DNA of 64,000 nucleotides, from contig NZ_JACAWV010000008.1 in the NCBI RefSeq assembly GCF_013390595.1, forward strand, positions 558,001 to 622,000, in the 5' to 3' direction. The notes below the pieces were generated by a model. That model ran no database searches. It was not told where the DNA came from and worked only from the letters and a program-made list of their open reading frames with translations. The position numbers were made by a program, and so were the translations under genes. Below are positions 36,315-44,829 of the stretch, piece after piece; the stretch's first letter is position 1, and each line of letters begins with the position of its first letter. This DNA is from Rhizobium sp. RM (GTDB lineage Bacteria > Pseudomonadota > Alphaproteobacteria > Rhizobiales > Rhizobiaceae).

Positions 36315-37661
36315 ATGTCTTCGGAAATCGATTCTTCTAAGCTTCTCGATCGTGCCAGCCAACTTGTCGACCTCGCCCGCGCCGCCGGTGCAGATGAGGC
36401 CGATGCTGTTGTGGTCCGGTCCCGTTCTCAGTCCATTGGTGTCCGGCTCGGAAAAGTGGAAAACACCGAGTCCTCTGAAAGCGATGATTTCTCGCTCCGT
36501 GTTTTTGTCGGTCGGCGCGTTGCAAGCGTGTCCGCCAATCCTGGTTTCGACCTGAAGACATTGGCGGAGAGAGCTGTCGCGATGGCGAAGGTTTCCCCTG
36601 AAGATCCCTACGCCTGCCTGGCGGACAAGGATCGGCTGGCAACGTGGTATGACGACCTCAAGCTTTTTGATCCCACTGAAGTTCCCACTGACAAGCTGAG
36701 CGAAGCTGCGCTTGCTGCGGAAGAAGCCGCTCTTGCGGTCAAGGGCGTCACCAATTCCTCCGGCGCTGGTGCGTCGAGCGGTATGGGCGGTCTTGTTCTC
36801 GTCACATCACATGGCTTTGCCGGCAGCTACATGGGCAGCCGCTTCAGTCGCTCCGTCAGCGTCATTGCAGGCGAAGGCACGAAGATGGAGCGTGATTACG
36901 ACTTCGACAGCCGCCTCTATTACGCCGATCTGGACGCGGCCGAGCTCATCGGCCGTCGTGCCGGAGAAAAAGCAGTCGAGCGTGTCGGTCCACGTCAGGT
37001 CGACACCGGCAGCAACATGACGGTTGTTTTCGATCCGCGGATTGCCCGTGGGTTCGTTGGCGCCATTGCCGGTGCGATCAACGGTGCATCTGTTGCGCGC
37101 AAGACAAGTTTCCTGCGCGACAAGATGGGCCAGCAGGTGCTGAAAAGCGGACTTAACCTCACTGATGACCCGCAGATCGTGCGCGGTCCATCTTCCCGCC
37201 CTTTCGATGGGGAAGGGGTGAGGGGCGAACGCATGGTGATGATTGAGGACGGTGTGCTGAAGCACTGGTTCCTGTCAACCTCGGCGGCGCGTGAACTCGG
37301 TCTGGAAACCAATGGGCGCGGTGTTCGTGGCGGTACGTCGGTTTCGCCGGCATCAACCAACCTGGCGCTTGAGCCCGGCGATATTTCTCCCGAGGATTTG
37401 ATCCGCCAGATCGGTACAGGCTTTTACGTCGCCGAACTCATCGGCCACGGCGCCAATATGCTGACCGGTGAATATAGCTGTGGCGCCAGCGGTTTCTGGA
37501 TCGAGAACGGTGAAAAGTCCTTCCCCGTTTCGGAAGTGACGATCGCCTCGAACCTCAAGGACATGTTCATGCGGATAACGCCGGCGAACGACATCGATCG
37601 CAAATACGGCATTGCTGCTCCGACCCTTGCAATCGAAGGCATGACGATCGCGGGCAAGTGA
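36315..37661 (+). CDS. pmbA: TldD/PmbA family protein (PmbA/TldE-type)
   Basis: 448 residues from ATG 36315, which has AAAGG 7 bases upstream; ATG 36300 is the alternative. It has the TldD/E core, including the C-terminal LIGHGANMLTGEYSCGASGFWIENGE near 385, and no HExxxH metal motif, so it is the PmbA (TldE) partner, not the TldD protease subunit. TldD/TldE together degrade unfolded peptides and mature microcin B17 in enterobacteria. No tldD is in the window. It starts the block that runs into the LPS genes. Confidence 0.85.
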   Translation: MSSEIDSSKLLDRASQLVDLARAAGADEADAVVVRSRSQSIGVRLGKVENTESSESDDFSLRVFVGRRVASVSANPGFDLKTLAERAVAMAKVSPEDPYACLADKDRLATWYDDLKLFDPTEVPTDKLSEAALAAEEAALAVKGVTNSSGAGASSGMGGLVLVTSHGFAGSYMGSRFSRSVSVIAGEGTKMERDYDFDSRLYYADLDAAELIGRRAGEKAVERVGPRQVDTGSNMTVVFDPRIARGFVGAIAGAINGASVARKTSFLRDKMGQQVLKSGLNLTDDPQIVRGPSSRPFDGEGVRGERMVMIEDGVLKHWFLSTSAARELGLETNGRGVRGGTSVSPASTNLALEPGDISPEDLIRQIGTGFYVAELIGHGANMLTGEYSCGASGFWIENGEKSFPVSEVTIASNLKDMFMRITPANDIDRKYGIAAPTLAIEGMTIAGK

Positions 37662-37716
37662 TCTCTACTGTCGATTGCTTTCGCCGGTGGTTCGTGTGCA
37701 AGTGCGAATGAGATAA

Positions 37717-37733
37717 GCGCGCGGTTTGCGCGC
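37717..37733 (+). other. GC hairpin between pmbA and the CysQ-like gene
   Basis: GCGCGC (37717-37722), 5-base loop, GCGCGC (37728-37733), 18 bases ahead of the next start codon. No T-run; a weak terminator or leader structure. Confidence 0.35.
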
Positions 37734-37750
37734 GCGGAAAAGACGGCACG

Positions 37751-38557
37751 ATGAAAGATATGGCTGAAGCCCGCTGGGCTTCCGATTTGGCGCTTATTCT
37801 TGGAGCTGCGCGCAGAGCAGGGGAGACTGCGCTCGGTTTCTTCCGTAAGGACCCCGATGTCTGGTGGAAGAATGGTGGCCAATCCCCAGTCAGCGCTGCG
37901 GACTATGCAGCGAATGAAATCCTTGCAAACATCCTTCGCTCAGCCCGTCCCGACTACGGGTGGCTGTCGGAGGAGACCGACGACGATGCTGTTCGACTGA
38001 CAAGAGACACCGTTTTCGTCATCGACCCAATCGATGGCACACGCGCGTTTATTGGCGGTCGCGATACATGGTGTGTCAGCGTCGCCGTCGTCCATCGCGG
38101 CAGACCTGTGGCCGCCGCGCTTGTTGCCCCGGCGCTTGCAGAAGAGTTCACTGCAGTCGAGGATGGTCCCGCGTTGAAGAATGGTCAACCCATTGCGGTG
38201 TCCAGCGGAAATGAGGGCATCCTGCATCTGGCTGCACCGGAAGACGTGATCGCTCATCTGTCTGCCGATGTCCGTGCCGGTGTGAAACGCATTCCGCATG
38301 TGCCGTCACTCGCCTACCGGTTGGCAATGGTGGCAGACGGCCGTATCGACGGAACACTGGTGAAGGCGAACTCGCACGAGTGGGATCTCGCAGCTGCGGA
38401 CCTTATCCTCGACAGGGCGGGCGGGCAGCTCGTGGGCCTCGATGGAAAACCTCTGATGTATAATCGGGTGCAGGTTAACCACCCGGCATTGTGCGCCGCA
38501 GCAGAATATGCGCTTCCAGAGCTTTTGAAAGCATTTTCACATCTGTCCAACGGTTGA
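37751..38557 (+). CDS. Inositol-monophosphatase-family phosphatase (CysQ-like)
   Basis: 268 residues. Metal-site motifs are LSEETDDD near residue 75 and DPIDGTRAFIGG near 95, with SHEWDLAAADLIL near 215. The strongest resemblance is to 3'(2'),5'-bisphosphate nucleotidase CysQ, which removes PAP from sulfate assimilation, but inositol-type phosphatases share these motifs. It is followed at 61 bp by DUF4170 and then waaA, a neighbourhood I recall from other rhizobia. Confidence 0.8.
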   Translation: MKDMAEARWASDLALILGAARRAGETALGFFRKDPDVWWKNGGQSPVSAADYAANEILANILRSARPDYGWLSEETDDDAVRLTRDTVFVIDPIDGTRAFIGGRDTWCVSVAVVHRGRPVAAALVAPALAEEFTAVEDGPALKNGQPIAVSSGNEGILHLAAPEDVIAHLSADVRAGVKRIPHVPSLAYRLAMVADGRIDGTLVKANSHEWDLAAADLILDRAGGQLVGLDGKPLMYNRVQVNHPALCAAAEYALPELLKAFSHLSNG

Positions 38558-38618
38558 CGTTTACCCGGAAATCCAGCAGATGAAGGGCTCTCTCAGACAT
38601 ATAGAAAGAGACAAAGAG

Positions 38619-38858
38619 ATGACCGAAACCGGCAAACCGAAACAACTCCTGCACCTGGTGTTTGGTGGCGAACTCGAAAACCTTCAGGATGTTCAGTTCC
38701 GGGATTTGAACGCGCTCGATATCGTCGGCATCTACCCTGACTATGCAACGGCGCTGACAGCGTGGAAGTCCAAGGCTCAGTCGACCGTCGACAACGCTCA
38801 TATGCGTTATTTTATCGTGCATATGCACCGTCTTCTCAATCCTGACGACAAAAAATAA
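38619..38858 (+). CDS. DUF4170 family small protein
   Basis: 79 residues from ATG 38619; an in-frame ATG at 38580 adds a basic leader. The core LHLVFGGELENLQDVQFRDL and DIVGIYPDYATALTAWKSKAQ are characteristic of DUF4170, alphaproteobacterial proteins commonly encoded next to the Kdo transferase gene. Function unknown. Confidence 0.82.
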   Translation: MTETGKPKQLLHLVFGGELENLQDVQFRDLNALDIVGIYPDYATALTAWKSKAQSTVDNAHMRYFIVHMHRLLNPDDKK

Positions 38859-38885
38859 CTACTTTTGCCCTTGCGTTGTAATATT

Positions 38886-38909
38886 ATCGGGAAACAGCAC
38901 TTTCCCGAT
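38886..38909 (+). terminator. Hairpin after DUF4170 gene
   Basis: ATCGGGAAA (38886-38894) and TTTCCCGAT (38901-38909) form a perfect 9-bp stem with a 6-base loop, followed by GATTCTT. It would separate the upstream genes from waaA. Confidence 0.65.
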
Positions 38910-39069
38910 GATTCTTGCTCGCAGCATGCAAACAGGCGTCTGGGCGCGAAAAAGTGATCGTGCATACGCCTGCTGTGACAAAAAATGACGCAATTTGAGA
39001 AGTACTAGGCGGCGATAACTCGAATTACAGGGAAAAGGCATTGCGCGGAACGATCAAGGGCAGAATGTC

Positions 39070-40392
39070 ATGAGCAGCCGTATCGCACGCTTCGCTCTTT
39101 CCGGTTACAGAATTGCCGGCATTGCCGCCTACCCTTTTGCCAAGCCCTATCTTTCTTATCGGGCAGCGAAGGGCAAGGAAGACAGGCGCCGCCGCCTCGA
39201 GCGGTTTGGCTACGCCAGCGCCGAACGTCCGCGCGGGCCGCTTGTCTGGTTCCACGCAGCAAGTGTTGGTGAAACGCTGGCACTCATTCCGCTGATCCGT
39301 GAAATCCGCAAGCGCGATATTTTCGTTCTGTTGACGACAGGCACGGTCACCTCCGCAGAGCTGACCCGTACTCGCCTCGGCGACGATGTGATCCATCAAT
39401 ATGTGCCGCTCGACATAAAGATCGCTGTCAATCGTTTCCTGACCTACTGGGCGCCCGATGCCGCCATCACGGCCGAGTCGGAAATCTGGCCTGTGACGAT
39501 GATGGAACTGGAGCGTCGTCATATTCCGCAGATCAGGGTCAATGCACGCCTTTCGGACCGTTCGTTCGGTCGCTGGCGGAACCGCCAGGATATTGCGGAA
39601 TCGCTGTTTTCCAAGCTTGCTCTGGTGGTTGCGCAATCTGACCTCGATGCAGAGCGGTTCCGCGATCTCGGTTCATGGCCCGTTGTCATTTCCGGTAACT
39701 TGAAAGGCGATACAGATCCGCCGCCGTGCGACGACACAGTGCTGGAGCGCTATCGCCAGCAAATCGGCAACCGCAAGACCTGGGCGGCGATTTCCACTTT
39801 TGACGGGGAAGAAAAGGCTGCTGCCACGGTGCATGCCGCGATCAAGTCCCGCAATGGCCAGTTGACGATCATCGTACCGCGTCATCCGGAACGCGGTGAT
39901 GATGTGGAGGCGATGCTCAAGGGCATGGGGCTGACCGTCGCTCGCCGAAGCCGGGCTGACATCATCACCCCTGAAACAGATATTTTCCTGGGCGATTCCA
40001 TTGGCGAGATGGGGCTTTATCTTCGCCTGACGGAGCTTGCCTTCGTTGGTCGCTCACTGACTGCCGAGGGTGGGCAGAACCCGCTGGAACCGGCGATGCT
40101 TGGCTGTGCCGTGCTTTCCGGCGCGCACGTGCAGAACTTCCGTGAAGCTTATCAGAAGCTCATCCGTGCCGGCGGGGCGCGCATCATTCGTGATGTCGAA
40201 ATGCTGGCCAAGGCCGTGCACTATCTGCTGGTCAACGACAATGAGCGTTACAAGATGATAGATGCGGGCAACCGTGTCATTCAGGATATGCGTGGCGCAC
40301 TGTCAGCCACCGTCAAGGCTCTTGAACCCTATATCAATCCTTTGACCGTCTCGGCCAAACTTCAGCCGCGCAGTGCGGTTGGCTCATGGTAA
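39070..40392 (+). CDS. waaA: 3-deoxy-D-manno-octulosonic acid (Kdo) transferase
   Basis: 440 residues, GT30 family. An N-terminal membrane anchor is followed by LVWFHAASVGETLALIPLI near 57, which holds the catalytic Glu. ITAESEIWPVTMMEL lies near 135 and the donor-site region GGQNPLEPAMLGCAVLSG near 335. It adds Kdo to lipid A precursor at the inner membrane. It overlaps the HAD gene start by 7 bases, and lpxK follows, so these form a lipid A-Kdo unit. Confidence 0.94.
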   Translation: MSSRIARFALSGYRIAGIAAYPFAKPYLSYRAAKGKEDRRRRLERFGYASAERPRGPLVWFHAASVGETLALIPLIREIRKRDIFVLLTTGTVTSAELTRTRLGDDVIHQYVPLDIKIAVNRFLTYWAPDAAITAESEIWPVTMMELERRHIPQIRVNARLSDRSFGRWRNRQDIAESLFSKLALVVAQSDLDAERFRDLGSWPVVISGNLKGDTDPPPCDDTVLERYRQQIGNRKTWAAISTFDGEEKAAATVHAAIKSRNGQLTIIVPRHPERGDDVEAMLKGMGLTVARRSRADIITPETDIFLGDSIGEMGLYLRLTELAFVGRSLTAEGGQNPLEPAMLGCAVLSGAHVQNFREAYQKLIRAGGARIIRDVEMLAKAVHYLLVNDNERYKMIDAGNRVIQDMRGALSATVKALEPYINPLTVSAKLQPRSAVGSW

Positions 40393-41135
40393 CGGATATG
40401 CCCGACCAACAGGCACACTCAATCGCTGCTGTTCTGTTCGACAAGGACGGGACGTTGCTCGGTTATGATGCAAGCTGGGGCCCCGTCAATCGCGAGCTTG
40501 CGGCGATTGCAGCCAAAGGCGATCCAGATCTTGCCGATCGACTTCTCGCAGCCTGTGGCATGGACCCGGTGACGGGCCATGTCGTGGCGGACAGTCTTCT
40601 TGCGGCAGGCAATACGGCAGAGATTGCGGCCGGGCTGGTGGCGGCTGGTTCACCTTGCGATGAAGTGGAACTGACGACGCGGCTCGATCGGCTTTTTACC
40701 GAGGCTGCGGACAAGTCGGTTCCCGTGACTGATCTGAAGGGCTTTTTTACTCGCCTCAAGGCGCGCGGTTTCAAACTCGGCATCGCGTCCAGCGACAACG
40801 AAAGTTCGATACGCCGACTGGCGGAACGCTTTGGTTTCGAAACCTATATTGATTTCTTCGCCGGTTATGACAGCGGTTACGGCACAAAGCCGCAACCGGG
40901 CATGGTGCTTGGTTTTTGTAAGGCGACGGGCATTCCGCCTGAACAGATCGCTGTTGTCGGTGATAACAATCACGATCTGCACATGGCGAAAAATGCCGGT
41001 GCTGGCCTGCGCATTGCCGTTTTGACCGGGACCGGGTCGCGTGAAAGCCTGGGCAGGGACGCCCACTATTGTTTTGACGACATCACGTCGTTGGAAGACC
41101 TGTTGCCGGCACGCTCCGTTCTGGAAAGCGCCTGA
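40386..41135 (+). CDS. HAD-superfamily hydrolase (Gph-like) inside the LPS block
   Basis: 249 residues. HAD motif I is AVLFDKDGTLLGYDASW near 17, the cap is helical, motif II KLGIASSDNESS near 135, the motif III Lys in YGTKPQPGM near 175 and motif IV AVVGDNNHDLHMAKNAG near 195, all catalytic residues present. It resembles phosphoglycolate phosphatases. The ATG at 40386 overlaps the waaA end (ATG 40398 is the alternative), so it is translated with waaA. The substrate could be a phosphorylated LPS precursor, inferred from location only. Confidence 0.8.
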   Translation: MVTDMPDQQAHSIAAVLFDKDGTLLGYDASWGPVNRELAAIAAKGDPDLADRLLAACGMDPVTGHVVADSLLAAGNTAEIAAGLVAAGSPCDEVELTTRLDRLFTEAADKSVPVTDLKGFFTRLKARGFKLGIASSDNESSIRRLAERFGFETYIDFFAGYDSGYGTKPQPGMVLGFCKATGIPPEQIAVVGDNNHDLHMAKNAGAGLRIAVLTGTGSRESLGRDAHYCFDDITSLEDLLPARSVLESA

Positions 41136-41243
41136 AATTCCGGGTGCCGTTTTGCAATCCTTGGTTTTTTCTGGCACATACCACCTTTGATAAGACGGAT
41201 TTCAAACCTCAAACCGCAGGATGTGCGGCGGGAGCGGGCATAG

Positions 41244-42290
41244 ATGGTATCTGAAGCGCCGCCTTTCTGGTGGCAGAAGGCTGGGTGGCAGGCATGGGCG
41301 CTGTCGCCGTTTTCGCTTCTCTATGGCAAGATTGCCGGGCGCCGAATGCGCACCGCAAAACGAGCAAGCGTTCCTGTTCCCGTTATCTGCATCGGTAATT
41401 TTACGGTCGGTGGGGCTGGCAAGACACCCACGTCTATCGCGATCGCAAGAGCCGCGAAGGAAAAAGGGCTGAAGCCGGGCTTCCTGAGTCGCGGTTATGG
41501 CGGCTCGCTCGATGTCACGACACTGGTAGACCTTGGGCATCATCGCGCAGCTGCCGTCGGCGATGAACCCTTGCTCCTGGCACGCGAGGCGATGACGGTC
41601 ATCTCCCGCAAACGGGTGGAAGGAGCCGAGAGGTTGGTGAAGGAGGGCGCTGACCTCATCATCATGGATGACGGCTTCCAAAGTGCGAGGTTGACGCTCG
41701 ACTACGCGCTTGTCGTGATCGATACGATCAGAGGTGTCGGCAATGGCTACCTTGTTCCCAGCGGCCCGGTGCGCGCGCCCCTTGCTGAACAGATGCGGCA
41801 CATGACCGGACTTCTGAAGGTCGGCAAGGGACACGCGGCCGACGCCATCGTTCGTGTCGCTGCAAAGGCCGCCAAGCCTGTTTTCGTCTCCAGCATCCAG
41901 CCGCGCGAACTATCCGAAATCGACGGAAAACGTGTCCTCGCCTATGCAGGCATTGCAGACCCCGCCAAGTTCTACAGGACCGTCGAAGACTTGGGTGGCG
42001 AGATCGTCCAGCAGCGATCGTTCCCGGACCATCATCACTTCAGCGATGATGAAATTGCCGATTTGCTGCTCGATGCGGGGAAGCAGGACTTGTTGCTTGT
42101 AACCACGGCTAAGGATGCAGTCCGTCTCAATGGCCATCACGGCCGGGCGGAGGAATTGCTCTGGAACAGTCTGGTGGTGGAAATCGACATGGTATTCGAC
42201 GATCCGAATGCAGCTTCGACGATCATCGATCAGGCCATGGAACACTGCCGTCTTCGGCGTCTCAAAGAAAGTGCACATCCCGCCGCGTGA
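41244..42290 (+). CDS. lpxK: Tetraacyldisaccharide 4'-kinase
   Basis: 348 residues. The N-terminal [24 protein letters not shown] is typical, followed by the P-loop [18 protein letters not shown] near 50, [15 protein letters not shown] near 140 and TTAKDAVRL near 290. It phosphorylates the 4' position of the lipid A disaccharide. The gene's last 17 bases lie inside the stem-loop of its own terminator. Confidence 0.94.
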   Translation: MVSEAPPFWWQKAGWQAWALSPFSLLYGKIAGRRMRTAKRASVPVPVICIGNFTVGGAGKTPTSIAIARAAKEKGLKPGFLSRGYGGSLDVTTLVDLGHHRAAAVGDEPLLLAREAMTVISRKRVEGAERLVKEGADLIIMDDGFQSARLTLDYALVVIDTIRGVGNGYLVPSGPVRAPLAEQMRHMTGLLKVGKGHAADAIVRVAAKAAKPVFVSSIQPRELSEIDGKRVLAYAGIADPAKFYRTVEDLGGEIVQQRSFPDHHHFSDDEIADLLLDAGKQDLLLVTTAKDAVRLNGHHGRAEELLWNSLVVEIDMVFDDPNAASTIIDQAMEHCRLRRLKESAHPAA

Positions 42291-42312
42291 AAACCGCCGG
42301 GATGTGATTTTT
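42274..42312 (+). terminator. Rho-independent terminator overlapping the lpxK stop codon
   Basis: CACATCCCG (42274-42282) and CGGGATGTG (42298-42306) form a perfect 9-bp stem followed by ATTTTT. The lpxK TGA (42288-42290) lies in the loop, so the upstream arm is coding sequence. Confidence 0.85.
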
Positions 42313-42315
42313 GCA

Positions 42316-42537
42316 TCATTTCGGCAGAGTACCGGCCTTCGTTTCTGCTTCCAGTGAAGCTGCCGCATCCACATAGGCTTCCTGCCGTGCAACACTCCAA
42401 TAGCGCAGTTCGTCGAGCGGGATGATCTTGCCCGTTACGGCGCAGATGACGTGAGAGCCAGTCTGCACGATCCGGAAATCGCCATCGAGATAGTCGATGA
42501 TCGCGGCGCGGTTTCCGCCTCCCTCAAATCTGTTCAT
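42316..42537 (-). CDS. DUF2093 family small protein
   Basis: 73 residues from ATG 42537 (MNRFEGGGNRAAIIDYLDGDF), with AGGAG 8 bases upstream; the longer frame to 42606 reads a basic, unrelated leader. The GSHVICAVTGKIIPLDELRYWSVARQEAY stretch is the DUF2093 signature. Found next to lpxK in many rhizobia; function unknown. Convergent with lpxK. Confidence 0.82.
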   Translation of the reverse strand: MNRFEGGGNRAAIIDYLDGDFRIVQTGSHVICAVTGKIIPLDELRYWSVARQEAYVDAAASLEAETKAGTLPK

Positions 42538-42652
42538 CCGTTTTCGTCTCCTGCCATTTCCAATGAGTGCATCCAGGCCCAGACGGCGTAGCGTTTTTCT
42601 GAACAATCGGGATGCTCCAGTTCCTTCGAGTTATACCGCCCGGCATCCCATA

Positions 42653-42678
42653 ATGCCAGACCGCGCTTGCCCTGGCAT
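42653..42678 (-). terminator. Hairpin at the end of mutL
   Basis: ATGCCAG (42653-42659) and CTGGCAT (42672-42678) form a 7-bp stem that starts at the last base of the mutL stop on the minus strand. No T-run is seen, so it is a modest terminator candidate. Confidence 0.45.
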
Positions 42679-44501
42679 CAACTGCGCCCAAAGAGCCGCT
42701 CTATGTCGGAGAGCTTCAGTTCTATGTAGGTGGGGCGACCGTGATTGCATTGCCCGGACCCAGGTGTGTTTTCCATCTGCCGGAGCAGCGCATTCATTTC
42801 TTCAGGCCGCATGCGACGCCCCGAACGTACCGAACCATGGCAGGCCATTGTCGCGGCGACGTATTCAAGTTTGTTGGCAAGCGAGGATGCGGCGTCCCAC
42901 TCGGCAATTTCATCCGCCAATTGTCGGATAAGACCCTGTACGTTGACTTCGCCCAGCATCGCCGGCGTTTCTCGAACCGCAACCGCGCCGGGACCGAACC
43001 GCTCGACCACAAGTCCTAACGCATCGAAACCACCAGCATGTTCCATCAACCTGTCGCAGTCTTCCTCGGGCAGGTCGATGATCTCGGGGATCAGCAAGAC
43101 CTGCGAGGAGGGGCGTTTGGCGTGCAGGGCATTCCGCATCTCCTCGAACACCAACCGCTCATGTGCGGCATGCTGATCGACGATCACCAGGCCATCGTCG
43201 GTCTGGGCGACGATGTAGTTCTCGTGAAGCTGTGCCCGTGCGGCGCCGAGCGGATAGCGCAGTGGTTCAGGTGATGGTGTCTGCGTTGGCTCGTTGTAAG
43301 GCTCAGCGATCTCCGCCCGAGCCGTCGGCATGGTGATGTCGGTAAACCGTGACTGCGCCGGTTCGGCGAACTGCATCTCGCCGGAATATGCAAGCGGCCG
43401 GGAAGGTGAGGTTGCGGGGGACCAGGCGGGTGACGGGAACGGGCGCACAGTGGATGGGCTATAACCAGGGCGAAAGGCATTCATCATCTGGCTTGCGCCT
43501 GTGGTCGCAGCCCTGTCGCCATCGCGCGTCAGGGCCTGGCGGATCGCTCCGATGATAAGGCCGCGGATCAGGCCGGGGTCGCGGAAGCGGACATCGGATT
43601 TGGCTGGATGAACGTTGACGTCCACCAATGCGGGATCGAGCGTCAGTGACAGTACCGCGACCGGGTAGCGTCCATGCGGCACGGTTTCCGCGTAAGCTGC
43701 GCGAATGGCGGAAAGGAGCAGTTTGTCCTGCACCGGGCGGCCATTGACGAACACATATTGATGCGCTGAGTTGCCGCGGTTGAAGGTGGGTACCCCGGCA
43801 AAGCCGGTCAGTGTCACATCCTCGCGCTCGGCATCGATTTCAATGGCGTTGTCCTTGAATTCCGCGCCGAGAATCTGCGCCATACGGGCAAGGTGATCAT
43901 CACCGGTGGCGGGGATCTCTAATGTCGAGCGGTCGGTGCCGGAAAGCGCGAAGCGGATATGCGGAAAAGCAATGGCCATGCGCTTGACGACTTCGGTGAT
44001 CGCGGCAGCCTCGGCCCGTTCCGTCTTGAGAAACTTCAGTCGGGCTGGGGTCGCAAAAAACAGGTCACGGACCTCGACGATCGTTCCGGCGTTTGCCGCA
44101 GCCGGACGGACTTCGGAGACCTTGCCGCCGCTGACGGAAATCACCGAGCCTTGTGCCGCACCCTGCCGGCGGCTGGTGATCGAGAGTTTGGCCACCGATC
44201 CGATGGAAGGCAAAGCTTCACCACGAAAGCCGAGAGTGTGGATATCGTCCAGCGTGTCGGAAATTTTCGAGGTGCAATGCCGCCGCACCGCAAGCTCCAG
44301 ATCCTCGGGGGTCATGCCTGAACCATTGTCAGTCACACGCACAAGACCCTTGCCACCACCCGCCGTGGCGATTTCGATACGCGTCGCACCTGCGTCGATG
44401 GCGTTTTCGACCAGCTCCTTGGTCGCGCTCGAAGGGCGCTCGATGACCTCGCCGGCGGCGATCTGGTTGATGAGGGTTTCGGAAAGTAGTTTGATGACCA
44501 T
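42678..44501 (-). CDS. mutL: DNA mismatch repair protein MutL
   Basis: 607 residues from ATG 44501 ([23 protein letters not shown]). The GHKL ATPase motifs are complete: [12 protein letters not shown] near 36, VTDNGSGM near 65, [15 protein letters not shown] near 95. The C-terminal dimerisation domain (from about 425) has [16 protein letters not shown] near 450 and the [12 protein letters not shown] region near 555, which resembles the metal-site area of endonuclease-type MutL. The middle linker is Pro/Ser-rich. It couples MutS mismatch recognition to strand removal. Confidence 0.94.
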   Translation of the reverse strand: MVIKLLSETLINQIAAGEVIERPSSATKELVENAIDAGATRIEIATAGGGKGLVRVTDNGSGMTPEDLELAVRRHCTSKISDTLDDIHTLGFRGEALPSIGSVAKLSITSRRQGAAQGSVISVSGGKVSEVRPAAANAGTIVEVRDLFFATPARLKFLKTERAEAAAITEVVKRMAIAFPHIRFALSGTDRSTLEIPATGDDHLARMAQILGAEFKDNAIEIDAEREDVTLTGFAGVPTFNRGNSAHQYVFVNGRPVQDKLLLSAIRAAYAETVPHGRYPVAVLSLTLDPALVDVNVHPAKSDVRFRDPGLIRGLIIGAIRQALTRDGDRAATTGASQMMNAFRPGYSPSTVRPFPSPAWSPATSPSRPLAYSGEMQFAEPAQSRFTDITMPTARAEIAEPYNEPTQTPSPEPLRYPLGAARAQLHENYIVAQTDDGLVIVDQHAAHERLVFEEMRNALHAKRPSSQVLLIPEIIDLPEEDCDRLMEHAGGFDALGLVVERFGPGAVAVRETPAMLGEVNVQGLIRQLADEIAEWDAASSLANKLEYVAATMACHGSVRSGRRMRPEEMNALLRQMENTPGSGQCNHGRPTYIELKLSDIERLFGRS

Positions 44502-44829
44502 GATGGCTATTTTCGCGGATTCGCAGGACGTTCGGAAGTAAAATCGGTTTCTGGCGGAAATATGCACAGTTTTGCGCCTTGGCACGGCTTCCGGCATTGC
44601 AGTTTTGCAACGTTAATCGCCCTTTAATCGGCGGGCGTTATGGTCGGCCGACTTGAAATGAACGCGCGAATGAGGTCTTCCTTACTGGAAGGTGCGACGG
44701 CGAAACGGGTAGCCGTCATCTTTTCCTCAAGACTGCTTCAAGCGGCAAACCCTGATGTTTCTTTGTCCGGAATCTCATGATTCCAACAGATGCATAAGCC
44801 TGAATGAGAAAACAGGTGGGGGTTTACTG
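44502..44829. other. mutL to PAS-receiver intergenic region
   Basis: 328 bases between divergent genes. It is moderately AT-rich around 44580-44640 with two TTTAATCGG/TTAATCG-like repeats. An in-frame extension of the PAS-receiver gene covers the last 75 bases (ATG 44755) but has no ribosome site. No RNA gene or terminator is evident. Confidence 0.4.
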
